64,000 bases of DNA from Symsagittifera roscoffensis (taxonomy: Eukaryota > Xenacoelomorpha > Acoela > Convolutidae). This document shows, piece after piece, positions 11,858 through 21,152 of this stretch. A program made the translations under genes and the position numbers. Within the stretch, counting starts at the first letter, position 1; every line of letters begins with the position of its first letter. The stretch is taken from positions 17,177,872-17,241,871 of the forward strand of contig NC_087068.1 of the NCBI RefSeq assembly GCF_963678635.1, read 5' to 3'. The notes beneath the pieces were generated by a model. It did not search any database. It worked only from the letters and a program-made list of their open reading frames with translations, and was not told where the DNA came from.

Positions 11858-13666
11858 TTAGTCGTCGGGGAAGAAAACGTGGGGGAAGATGTCGTGGATG
11901 AGATCTGAAGTTGTTATTAATTTAGCTAAGATGCGGATGATATTTTTAGTTTGAAGTAGTGGCCAAAGCAATTGAAGTGCTTTAATGGTGGTTAGTTCTT
12001 CAGTGCCAACTGCAAACTCATAAGGTGTGTTTTGGATTAGATTATATAATTTGTGATTGAATTTAGTGTTGTGGATGAATTCTAAAATGGGGATTTCTAT
12101 AGGTTGAACAAATTCGTGTGGGAGAAGGAAGGGTCGGGATTCTTCTGCGTTGAAGGTCTTGGTGATGGGACAAAAAATATACATTTGGGTTATGGGATCA
12201 TAATTTCGAAGAATACCATGAAGGTTAGTATCTTTAATGCAATATGTGAAGTTAAGAAAGAATGGTGAGGTGTATTTGGAATTGATGAATTGAAAACGGT
12301 GGCGTGGTTGTCTGGAGGGAGTGTGTAGGTCGAAGTGATTTTGGATAAAACGATAATATGTATATGTGTGAGTTTGTTTAGTGCGCAACATAATATCGTG
12401 TGAGCAGTGCAAATCTCTTTCATGAGGTGCAAGGAAATTAAAGGTTAGTGAAAATATTTGGAAGCGTTCTTTAAAACTTTCGTAGGCTTGCGTGTCTGTT
12501 AGTGCTTCTGAGATGATGTGGTCAAATTTGCGATAAAATATATTGAGTGTAAAAACATATGGTGTTTTAATGAAAATTTTTTCTGTGATTTATGGGTTAG
12601 CGAAGCGGTCATCGTCTAAGAATTGATCTTGGTTAGTTCTGATGATGTTATGATCGTAATATTCTAGCGTATATTCGTTAGCTCGGGGTGCAGTGTATGT
12701 TTTTAGTGATTTTTTATATCCGATGTAAGTAAATTGTCTAGGTGTTAGTGGTGTAGTGAGTCGATATAGCATGTCCTTATTTCGTTCTATATCGATGTGA
12801 GTGTTAGATAAAGGTAAGCAAAGGGGAATAGTAAAATGATAATATGAGGTCCAAGGAAGGGTAGGCATTAAAACGTGTTCGTCTACAAAGTTACGTGTTT
12901 CGTTAGTGTCGTGAGGGGTGTTTAAGGTGTATTGTGGAAATGAGGGTAAGGTGATAGCTAAAAATTCTTTTGTGTTAGTGTGATTTGGGTGATTTATGTA
13001 TTCACGGGCTGTTCCTGGTTTTGCTGGGAAAGGATGGTTGGGGAACTTTCTTTTAAAAGTGCGGTAAGCTCTATTAGTGCTGAGTGAAGATTCAGTAGAT
13101 GTGGATGATGGTGCTAATGATTCGGTATAAATTGAAGAGGGTGTAGGGGTAGGAGGGTTGGATGAATCTATTGTGGATGAAATTTGGTTTATGGTGGGGG
13201 TGTCAAGGTGGTAGGGTTGTTGTTGTAATGTAATAAAATTATCTAGTTCTGGGGAGATTTGGGGGGTATCTGGAGAATTGGATGATCGGTCTGAATTATG
13301 TGAAGAATAGGTTGGAGTGACTTGGGAAGCATAAGAGGGTGTAGAATTGGTGGGGACAGGGTTATTTGGTAGCATTGGTTGAAAAGGGGGTTGGGAAAAA
13401 GTTGAGGGGTTGGTGTGAAAATTATTGGATGGAGATGGTTCAGAGTCGGCAAATTCATCGGGGGTTTCAATATTCGGGTTATTGAGTTGTGATGTGGAGT
13501 ATAAAACTGAGATGTGTGAATTAGTATCGGAATTCATGCCTGATGTTACATTACTGGTTGGGAAATCGGGTGGCGGGAAAGCAAAAAGTGGTATTATTGT
13601 AATTGGAGTAGTGAGGTTGGTTGGATGGGAATTTGAACGGTGTAGGGATCCAAGTTGTCGGCTCAT
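11858..13666 (-). pseudogene. Accessory ORF downstream of env (element B), one internal stop
   Basis: A single frame of 602 codons runs from ATG at 13666 to the stop at 11858-11860. It is interrupted only by a TAA at 12590-12592 where A has CAA. The N-terminal 200 residues are Ser/Pro/Thr/Asn-rich. From about residue 200 the composition is globular, with RTFKRKFPNHPFP, RQFTYIGYKK and a Tyr/Asp/His block (LEYYDHNIIR). The region after the stop keeps the same frame and similarity to A (ILRNYDPITQMYIF). The ATG lies 7 nt beyond a T-run ending in AG (13673-13674). It sits where some complex retroviruses carry regulatory genes. I recognise no family. Confidence 0.7.
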
Positions 13667-13977
13667 CGAGGGCTAAAAAAATTATTATTTTGAGACTGAA
13701 AAGCGGTGGTATGGGGTTGTTCTATAATTTGTTCATATGTATTTTCATCTAGGGGATGGTGTGTCATTATATGTTGAATGGGACTTTGTGATATGGTTGG
13801 TCTAAAATTTGGATTATTTGTTATTGCTAAGTTTCGAAAATTACGTGGGACTAGGGATAATGGATGGTTATGTGGTAGGGGTGGTAACTGTGGTGCTGTT
13901 GGCGTTGTGTCTACATTGTTATGTTCTTCGTCGTATGTGTTCTGTCTTGTTGCTATTTTTGTGTTGTATTCTTTTAT

Positions 13978-16281
13978 TTATGCATCTAAAAGAATTTTGT
14001 TTATTGATGATGAAAAAATTCCAAAAAATCCTGCAAATAGTATGCGTGCTACACTTGCTTGTCTATTGACTTGTGTGTGTATAGCACATGTGTTATAGAT
14101 TCCTTTTAAGAGTGAAAAAAAAAATCCAATAAAGTTAAACATTGCGTATAAAATAGTCAATTTTTCTAAGATGTAGTAGGGCCATCCTAGAAAATCAAGA
14201 ATTTCATTCTTGAGTGTAACAAAGCTAAAAATATTGATAGGTGATATATCTTGGGGACGGTATTTTTCACCGTTTAGATATATATAATCTTTAATGTCTT
14301 TAAAATATCCGCTATAGTCTTGCGTATAGATGTCTGCAAATCCTGCGGTTTCGGCAAGTTTGCGTAAGTTTTGGTCAATTGATTGTCTTTGTATTGTGTC
14401 CATTTGTGTTAATAATTCTTGGAATTGTTGTGTTCTAATGTGATGTTGAATATCTGATTTTGAGTATATTCCTATTGATTGTAAGTCTATATTTGGGTTT
14501 CGAGCGATAGCGCGAATGCTTTCTGGTGAAAATTTTTTGAGTGATTGCATTAATGTGGGATATGGGGTGAGAAGGTAATATTTATCTTCATCAGGGTTTA
14601 GTTGTACTACATTGTGGCTATTTTCTGATCCACATGGGACTGCGGTATCCCAGAAATAGGTTCTTCTTGAAAGTGTGTCAACGAAATGTACTTTATTCTT
14701 ATAAAAGATAGGGATTCTTTTATAGCATCGTTTGTCTTCAAAAACGTATAGTGGTGATACTTTTTTGGTACAAGTATAAAACCATAAAATGTTTCCTTCG
14801 TAGTCTAAAAAATTTGATCTATTTCCTGATAGTAAATATCCTGCGTAGGGTATTTTTAATACTGCTAGTGCAAGTGATTGTAATATTTGTGTTCTTTCTA
14901 ATTCGCATAGTTGGTGTAGTGTTTCTAATTCGGAGAGTGACATTTCTTGAAAAATTCGGCTAATCGTGTAGTCTAGTTTCATATCTAAGTGAATATCATA
15001 GTGGATGTTACCGAAATATGTACTATTCATTAGTGATAGTTCTTGTAAACGTGTGCTTTGATCGTCTTGGGGCTTTAAATGTCCACCAGGTTGACCTGTA
15101 TTTTTTTGAAAATGAACTGGTATGTATGATGTTCCTTCGTTTAGAGGATGACCTGTTGCATATGGGTCGATTTTTACTTTTCCAGTGGTCATGTCGAATC
15201 CTTTTTCGTATTCAACTAATATCTCGGAGTATTGTGTTTTGTGAAGTGAATTTCTGTATTTACATGCAAGTTCTGTTTCTTGATATATTTGAAAACGTGT
15301 CAATTTATTTTCTATATTGTGTATGTTTCTAAAATTAGAACTTAGTTTTCGTGATGGATGGACTTGTTCATATGGAATTGATTGTATAAAATATTTTTCG
15401 TGAAATTTTATCATACGAGCGTGTATTTTTGCTACTTGAAATGTTGTACATGTGTCTTCGGGGAACCAAACAATTGTTGCTTCTGTTCGTGTTGTAGGGT
15501 CACAATAGCCTTGGTCGTTTTTACAAGGTAATCTAATTCCTTGATAGATCATTATGTTGTCTGATAAATCTCGTGTGAGTTGTATTTTTTCGAGTTGTAT
15601 TTTCCAATCAAAAAACATGATTTCTTGATATCCTTTATTTTTTGTGTCTGCTTTGCAGTTTGATGGGTCATTTATACCAATGTGTGGTATCCAGTGTTTA
15701 TCGTGTATATCATAAGTTAATCTTCCGTGTGCGCCGTTGTATGGGTATTTTTCATCTAATTTTACATGTCCTTGATATCTTTCAAGTTCTGCTTGATGTA
15801 CAGAATCTGCAAAAACTTGGAAATATACTAGTTTTCTATCTGTGTTTTTATTTCTTGTGATATTTAGTCTGAGTAACTCGTTTTTACAATCTTCGGGATT
15901 GAGATGTAAAAGTCGTTCTATATTACTCTGGTAGAATGATTCATGGTCAAGTCGGTTTTTATTTCCATTTGAAACTTGTGAACTATGTACTTTCTTTTCA
16001 GAAAATGTTGCTGTGAATTTATATCCTATAACTGTTGTTGCTCGGGCTTTTGAGTAAAGTGTTGCGATTACATTTGTAGTTTCTATGGCTTGTGGTTCTG
16101 TTTCGCATTGTGATACTTGATTTATTGCATATTTGTGTAGTGTTTTTTGTTCGTTTTCTTCACAATCGTAATGTGTTACTAATAAATTTTGGGGTCCTGT
16201 GCGGGGGCAAGGGTTTATGTTTTCATTTGAGGTTATTAGAAAAAGGAGTTGGAGAAAAATTAAAATTTTTAGAATATACAT
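13978..16281 (-). CDS. Envelope-like glycoprotein (element B), tail truncated by nonsense
   Basis: The 767-codon ORF starts at ATG 16281. It has an N-terminal hydrophobic signal-like segment (residues 4-17), a Cys-containing ectodomain with several Asn-X-Ser/Thr sites (e.g. NITR, NRSN), and two hydrophobic stretches near residues 700-722 and 745-765. I see no furin-type Arg-X-Lys/Arg-Arg site and no gypsy-Env-like fusion peptide after one. The Cys spacing near the start (YDC...YAINQVSQC) and the VWFPEDTC block suggest a mononegavirus/chuvirus-type glycoprotein rather than the usual gypsy Env. This is inference by eye. A TAA at 13978-13980 replaces the CAA of A; the frame beyond it stays open for about 100 codons. 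Predicted role: surface entry protein of the element, or a relic of one. Confidence 0.8.
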   Translation of the reverse strand: MYILKILIFLQLLFLITSNENINPCPRTGPQNLLVTHYDCEENEQKTLHKYAINQVSQCETEPQAIETTNVIATLYSKARATTVIGYKFTATFSEKKVHSSQVSNGNKNRLDHESFYQSNIERLLHLNPEDCKNELLRLNITRNKNTDRKLVYFQVFADSVHQAELERYQGHVKLDEKYPYNGAHGRLTYDIHDKHWIPHIGINDPSNCKADTKNKGYQEIMFFDWKIQLEKIQLTRDLSDNIMIYQGIRLPCKNDQGYCDPTTRTEATIVWFPEDTCTTFQVAKIHARMIKFHEKYFIQSIPYEQVHPSRKLSSNFRNIHNIENKLTRFQIYQETELACKYRNSLHKTQYSEILVEYEKGFDMTTGKVKIDPYATGHPLNEGTSYIPVHFQKNTGQPGGHLKPQDDQSTRLQELSLMNSTYFGNIHYDIHLDMKLDYTISRIFQEMSLSELETLHQLCELERTQILQSLALAVLKIPYAGYLLSGNRSNFLDYEGNILWFYTCTKKVSPLYVFEDKRCYKRIPIFYKNKVHFVDTLSRRTYFWDTAVPCGSENSHNVVQLNPDEDKYYLLTPYPTLMQSLKKFSPESIRAIARNPNIDLQSIGIYSKSDIQHHIRTQQFQELLTQMDTIQRQSIDQNLRKLAETAGFADIYTQDYSGYFKDIKDYIYLNGEKYRPQDISPINIFSFVTLKNEILDFLGWPYYILEKLTILYAMFNFIGFFFSLLKGIYNTCAIHTQVNRQASVARILFAGFFGIFSSSINKILLDA

Positions 16282-17411
16282 GTGTATGACAATCCTGAGT
16301 ATGGGTTATAAAATGTGATGTAACCAATTGTCTTTTTGGTATATCTGTCGTATTTGTATATTACTTCAGTTGTTATAAATGGTGGTGGTAGGGATTGAGC
16401 TGTTATATTTGGTGGATTTAATGGATAGGGATGTTGAGTAATGTTGTTTAATTTAACCGTGATTTCAAATTTTAATTGTAGACTATTTTGTTGGAGTATT
16501 TGGATGTTATGAGCACGAATGTCTTCGTGAATGTCTTGTCTATACTGTAGTCTGTTTAGTGCCCAATTGTGGAGTCGGTTACTTTCTAGGTGTTGTCCAA
16601 ATAATGGTGGAGGTGCTGTGAATGTATTCCAGTCTAGTCTTAAAGGAATATTTGTTGATGATTGTTCTCGATATCTAGCGTCGAGGTTATTTGGGAAACT
16701 TAAGTTAAAAGGTGGTGTTGAAATCTGGCTTATTGATGGTGTTGATGGTAGTGATAATGTTTCTGGTAGTGATGAGGATGTTGTTGTATCCGTAGAAATA
16801 TCTATTGGATCATTGACTAAATTTAGTTCACCTTGTGTGAATGAATGTGTTGTCCAATATGGTAGTCGTGATGTTTGGTTTGGGAGATTGAAGGGATTTT
16901 CACGTAATTGTTCAGATGTTGGTGTTGAACCTAAGTAATCTGAGGGTAGGCTTGAGGTGCTACGTTGTGAAAGAAGCGTAGGGGTTTCTGGTAATATACC
17001 AATGGGGTTTTCTGGTGTATTTTGTGACGGGGATTGAGGTATATCAAAATGAACTCGGGGAGTTTGAAAATTTCTGTTTCGTCGAGGATGTATAATTTGT
17101 CTATTTATTTCGACTGTATTTTGGTTTTGACTAGGATTTCTTATTCTACTTAATTCTTGTGGTAGTGTTGGGTATAAGTTATATGTTGGTTCGCTTAGAG
17201 GTGCTTGTCGTTGAACTGGTTCTAGTGGTTCTGATAAGCGAGCGTGTCGTTCTTCAAAGGTATATGGGTTATCTTGAAAAGAAATTCGTGTAGATGTTTG
17301 AGGATTTTGGGTAGTTGAAGGTGTTGTTGGGTTATCTTGGGATGATGTCGGTGAAGACTGACTTTGTGACTGTTGGGTAGCAATTTTTGATAGCTTTTTT
17401 GGTCTATTCTT
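16269..17411 (-). CDS. Ser/Pro/Gln-rich frame with no ATG, in frame after the membrane ORF (element B)
   Basis: Starting with the codon after the TAA of the membrane ORF (17412-17414), the same frame is open for 380 codons and ends at 16269-16271, overlapping the env start by 13 nt. It contains no ATG. It is rich in Ser, Pro, Thr, Gln and Asn. The last quarter is less repetitive (LDWNTFTAPPPLFGQH, then IHEDIREHN-like in A). A has the same layout but with TAG as the separating stop. Expression would need stop readthrough, a spliced start or a non-AUG start. It could alternatively be a larger membrane-anchored protein whose stop arose in the common ancestor. Confidence 0.6.
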   Translation of the reverse strand, partial: KNRPKKLSKIATQQSQSQSSPTSSQDNPTTPSTTQNPQTSTRISFQDNPYTFEERHARLSEPLEPVQRQAPLSEPTYNLYPTLPQELSRIRNPSQNQNTVEINRQIIHPRRNRNFQTPRVHFDIPQSPSQNTPENPIGILPETPTLLSQRSTSSLPSDYLGSTPTSEQLRENPFNLPNQTSRLPYWTTHSFTQGELNLVNDPIDISTDTTTSSSLPETLSLPSTPSISQISTPPFNLSFPNNLDARYREQSSTNIPLRLDWNTFTAPPPLFGQHLESNRLHNWALNRLQYRQDIHEDIRAHNIQILQQNSLQLKFEITVKLNNITQHPYPLNPPNITAQSLPPPFITTEVIYKYDRYTKKTIGYITFYNPYSGLSYTCIF

Positions 17412-17600
17412 TTAGTGAAAAAGTTTATGTTTATTATAGTATTCTTCTAAAAAAAAAATTAGGAGAATTGTTGCTAGGGCGAATGTGATGATTGCTTTTT
17501 TTATACATTTGCATATTGTCAAGATGAGGGATGATAGAAATGTTATAAAAATTACAAATAGTAAAAAAATATCGGTTCTACTAAAAATGGTTCGTATCAT
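17412..17600 (-). CDS. Small two-helix membrane protein (element B copy)
   Basis: 62 codons from ATG 17600, with hydrophobic residues about 10-29 and 36-51 around a CKCIKK loop and a charged His/Lys tail. It matches the A copy residue for residue in layout. A CACAG|G acceptor-like site lies at 17617-17621, about 18 nt upstream. The stop is TAA (TAG in A) and is followed in frame by the Ser/Pro/Gln-rich region. No family is recognised; it may assist particle budding or membrane permeability. Confidence 0.6.
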   Translation of the reverse strand: MIRTIFSRTDIFLLFVIFITFLSSLILTICKCIKKAIITFALATILLIFFLEEYYNKHKLFH

Positions 17601-18540
17601 TTAGATAAGTTTTGTGCCTGTGGATATAGTCAATAGTTGGAGGTATAGTTCAAATAGGGAATAGAAAATTAAAAAAATATTGCAAAAAATGATTAAGATT
17701 ATTACAAAAGATTCAAAGATATCAAAAAGAAATATTATAAAAGTTTTAAGTATCGTAAAAAATTGTTTGAGGTTTGTGATAATTATAGTGACTTCTTGAT
17801 CGAATATTTTTTGTTGTTTGGGGCAATTTTCAAGTGTGGTCGGATTATTTATTGGTTTTTTGACAAGTGGGTTGAGTTTTGTGAAAAATTGTTGGGGGCA
17901 ATTTTTATGGTGATCGGGAGGTCTTCTTTGTCTTTATTTTCATTTGTCAAATGATCTGGGGTATTTTTGAGATTTTTATACTTTAGGCTAATTAAAATGG
18001 TCGTTCTTTTACTTTAGGCTAGTTTAACATATTTGTTTGGGGAGTATTTGAGGTCTAGGTTGGGGAAATATTGTTGATCTTTGGTTTATTAGATAAGGGA
18101 GGGTTATGATATTATGGTGATATTTATTTTAGTTGTCAAGTTGGAATGGTTTGCTTATTTTTGACCTGGAGGTTGCAAAGTTATAGTTATAGATATGCCT
18201 GGAGTTGAATATTTTTCGTCTAGTTGGTTTGTGTTAGAGTTATAGAAGGTGACGGATTGGATGAATTCTATTGGCTAATTTTGAACTAGAATCGCTGCGT
18301 GTTTGTCAGCATGTTATTTTAAAAAATGAAAGTGTAAAATTTTTCAGAGGTGCAAAGATTATTAAATGTAGAATTAAAGTTGTTTTTGAAATTCAACTTT
18401 CTTTAAAATTTTAGATTGTCGGATGAATAATTTATAATTTTTACGTGGTTGATTTCTAAGTCGTGAAGACTCTCTATGTTCTGATTTGTCGATTTGTTCT
18501 TGGGGTATTATTTGCTCTGTCATTTTTCTATTTTTCTTTC
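17601..18540 (-). other. Noncoding interval between pol and the membrane ORF (element B)
   Basis: This is the counterpart of 2477-3370. The first part still shows the pol C-terminal tail in frame beyond a stop (Arg-rich text near 18445-18480). The word ACTTTAGGCTA occurs twice (about 17981 and 18011), as in A. The interval ends with the CACAG acceptor-like site. I see no gene on either strand. Confidence 0.5.
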
Positions 18541-19896
18541 TTAATGAGATGTATTTTGATCTAGATTTTTTGTATTGTTTTTTGTGGTGGTTGATTTTGT
18601 TATTTGGTTTTTGAGGTGAAAATCTTTTTGTTCCTTTGTTGTATTTTCCGTATGTGGGTCATTTTGAATAACTTTTAAACCTGTAAAAGAATATAATTGA
18701 GTTAGTTCGCGGAGTGCGTATTCTTTTGGATAATAAGGTAATAGGTTATTTCGGTGTTGAACGATTTCTTTTTTGTCTGAGTCGGTGATTTTATATGTGA
18801 CATCAGTGGGTTTTGCAATTATTTGGTATGGTCCTTTACGAAGGGGTTGTAATTTTTTAGAAATTCCTTTTTGAGTATTAAAATTGGGTATTAAAACAAA
18901 TGTTCCAATTTTGAAATCGGAGGCTGGTGTAAAGCGTGAATTTATTTGTTCATTAATGTTTTGCCTTTGTAACAACTTTTTTGTTACTTTTTGGTAAATT
19001 TCATTGTGTTTTTTATCTCTGTTTAAAATCCATTCGGTGTGTGTACCGGAGGCTAATTTAAGAATTTGTGGGTGATGAAAATGATCTTCATCATGTGTAT
19101 GTAAAGGTAGGTTATAACAAATTGAGTCTTTATTTGGTTGACAATAATCTTGTGCGTTTTTATGAGAGTTTGCTGTAAACATTATTGGTTTGCGTGGCTT
19201 TTGGTTAAAAACCATTTCATATGGTGACATTCCTAGAGTTGTCGTGATTTGTGAATTATATGCTAGGGGAAATAATTTTACATCTGCTGACCATTCAGTA
19301 TATCTTGTATCATTTCCATTGATGATACATCTAAGATATTCTTGTAGTGAACGGTTCATACCTTCGACTAAGCCGTTTGTCCAAGGTGCGTGAGATGTAC
19401 GTGGTTTGTGTTTGATGTTATATAGATGACATAGTGTGATAATTTCATTATTTATGAATTCTGTACCGTTATCTGTAACTAAAATTTCTGGTAGTCCGAA
19501 TTTAGCTATCCAGTGTTCATAGAGTGTTGTGTAAGCGTAATAAGCGTTACAATGTGGTACTGGGTTAAGTGCTACATAATGTGTAAACGCGTCAACAATT
19601 ACCATAATGTAGGAGTTTCCTTCGGATGAGGGTGAAATTGGTCCTTTTGTATCAAAGGAGATACGGTGGTTAAAGTACAAACTTTGTCCTTTAAAGTCTT
19701 GTTTTTGTGCTATTTGTTTTTGATTTGGATAAGGTTTATTTAGTTGACATACTATAAAATCATTGCATAGTACTTTTATCCAAATTGGTGCATTTGGAAA
19801 ATAAAAGTTTTGTATGAAATTTGAATATGTTTTCTCTGATCCAGAGTGTCCTTTAATGTTTTGTGTATGTGAAATATTAAAAGCTATAAGAATCAT
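18541..19896 (-). CDS. Integrase (element B)
   Basis: The 451-codon frame covers the zinc-binding N-terminus (HTQNIKGHSG), the D-D-35-E core and the C-terminal domain. The core has Asp in FDTKGP, Asp in VTDNGTEF and Glu in NGLVEGMNRSL. The C-terminal domain has TFVLIPNF and LQPLRKGPYQIIAKP, an SH3-like DNA-binding region. One zinc-binding Cys is lost: B reads NDFIVCQ where A reads NDCIICQ. The frame is separated from RNase H by a one-base loss in an A run near 19980. The stop at 18541 is probably early, because an Arg-rich tail continues in A. The protein joins element DNA to the genome, and the 4-bp target duplication fits it. Confidence 0.9.
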   Translation of the reverse strand: MILIAFNISHTQNIKGHSGSEKTYSNFIQNFYFPNAPIWIKVLCNDFIVCQLNKPYPNQKQIAQKQDFKGQSLYFNHRISFDTKGPISPSSEGNSYIMVIVDAFTHYVALNPVPHCNAYYAYTTLYEHWIAKFGLPEILVTDNGTEFINNEIITLCHLYNIKHKPRTSHAPWTNGLVEGMNRSLQEYLRCIINGNDTRYTEWSADVKLFPLAYNSQITTTLGMSPYEMVFNQKPRKPIMFTANSHKNAQDYCQPNKDSICYNLPLHTHDEDHFHHPQILKLASGTHTEWILNRDKKHNEIYQKVTKKLLQRQNINEQINSRFTPASDFKIGTFVLIPNFNTQKGISKKLQPLRKGPYQIIAKPTDVTYKITDSDKKEIVQHRNNLLPYYPKEYALRELTQLYSFTGLKVIQNDPHTENTTKEQKDFHLKNQITKSTTTKNNTKNLDQNTSH

Positions 19897-19940
19897 ACTT
19901 AAAGGGAGACAGGGAACTGTTGATTCATTTAATTGGTATT

Positions 19941-21152
19941 CTAGGAGGTCTGTGTTTTCATTAATTGTTGTATTATTAAATTTCGAAAATATCGGAGGAG
20001 TGTTTTATTTCCTAAAATTGTGGTATCTGCTTTTACGGGTTTAGTTTTATATTTGTGCCATGATTTTAGTTGTCTAATTACTGGGTCAAGATTTTGATAT
20101 TGTTTCAAAGTATTAATTGTAATTTTATCTGTTGGGGGGAGAAAAATGTTTGCAATTTCTAATTTAGATAAAGGAATTGTATCAAGTGGGTCATGGAGGT
20201 CAAATACTTGATTTATTGTGTATTTTGAATCGTTTGTTTGTGGTCCTGATAAATTTATTTTATCAGTTAGGTTTTCTTTTTCAATTAGTGGAAAAAGGTC
20301 TTTTTTATGCGAGTGTTGTTTTACTCTTTTTTGTTGGGTGTTATTTTTTATCCATTGTGAGTATGGAATTGGTTTAAAAGTTGATGTTCCAAGTAGATCA
20401 ACTTCGTAGTGGTTATTTTGACAATCTAAATAAAGTGGAAAGTGTTGTAGATTATTTATCTGTGATTGTTCAACGTCAGTTTTTACTGCATATTTGCATT
20501 CTAGTCGGGGTGATGTTTCGTTTTCTGCAAGGTAGAATTTTATATTTTTGGGTATTTCTACTGTAGTTTTACGTGTAAGTAATTCAGGTGGTGTATTTCG
20601 ACTTAATGTGTCTGGTAATGCAAGATTTTTTCCTGCTGTCCAAACTATATGTAAGTTTGGAAATTTCATTAGCATTAATTGAAATCTATAAACTCGGTGA
20701 TTTGGATTAGATTTTTGTTTAAAGAGAAAAATGATTGGTTTGTGATCTGTGAATAGAACTGTTGGATGTTTTGATCCAAGTATCAGAAATTCATATTCTG
20801 TAAGTGTATAGATTATGGCTGTACATTCTCTCATTAGGGTTGAGAGTCTTAGCTCTGCTTGAGTGAATAAACGAGAATTTGCTGATATAAGGTTCATTTT
20901 GTTTGTACCATTATGTGATTGTAATAACGCTGCGCCGATGCCAAAGTTCGAAGCATCGCACATTGCGTAGAATGGTTGATTTGGATCTGGAATTGTCATC
21001 GAAATTTGTTCAGTTAGAAGTTTTTTAATTTCTTCAAATCGTGCTTGATGTTCTGCATTCCATTCAAAATTATTTTGTTGTCTAAGTATATTATAGAATG
21101 GTCTTAGGTATAATTGCATTTTATAGACATATTTGCTTAAAAAATTTAACAT
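19941..21152 (-). CDS. RNase H and connection domain (element B)
   Basis: The frame starts within the RT connection. RNase H residues follow: MCDASNFGIGAAL (first Asp), the Glu in QAELRLSTLMREC and Asp in VLFTDHKP, then DTLSRN. After that comes a roughly 200-residue linker with Asn/Gln-rich text. It is joined to the upstream RT by a 1-nt frame change in a nine-A run at 21172-21180. Both pol breaks fall in A homopolymers, so sequencing error is a fair alternative to real decay. Confidence 0.88.
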   Translation of the reverse strand: MLNFLSKYVYKMQLYLRPFYNILRQQNNFEWNAEHQARFEEIKKLLTEQISMTIPDPNQPFYAMCDASNFGIGAALLQSHNGTNKMNLISANSRLFTQAELRLSTLMRECTAIIYTLTEYEFLILGSKHPTVLFTDHKPIIFLFKQKSNPNHRVYRFQLMLMKFPNLHIVWTAGKNLALPDTLSRNTPPELLTRKTTVEIPKNIKFYLAENETSPRLECKYAVKTDVEQSQINNLQHFPLYLDCQNNHYEVDLLGTSTFKPIPYSQWIKNNTQQKRVKQHSHKKDLFPLIEKENLTDKINLSGPQTNDSKYTINQVFDLHDPLDTIPLSKLEIANIFLPPTDKITINTLKQYQNLDPVIRQLKSWHKYKTKPVKADTTILGNKTLLRYFRNLIIQQLMKTQTS

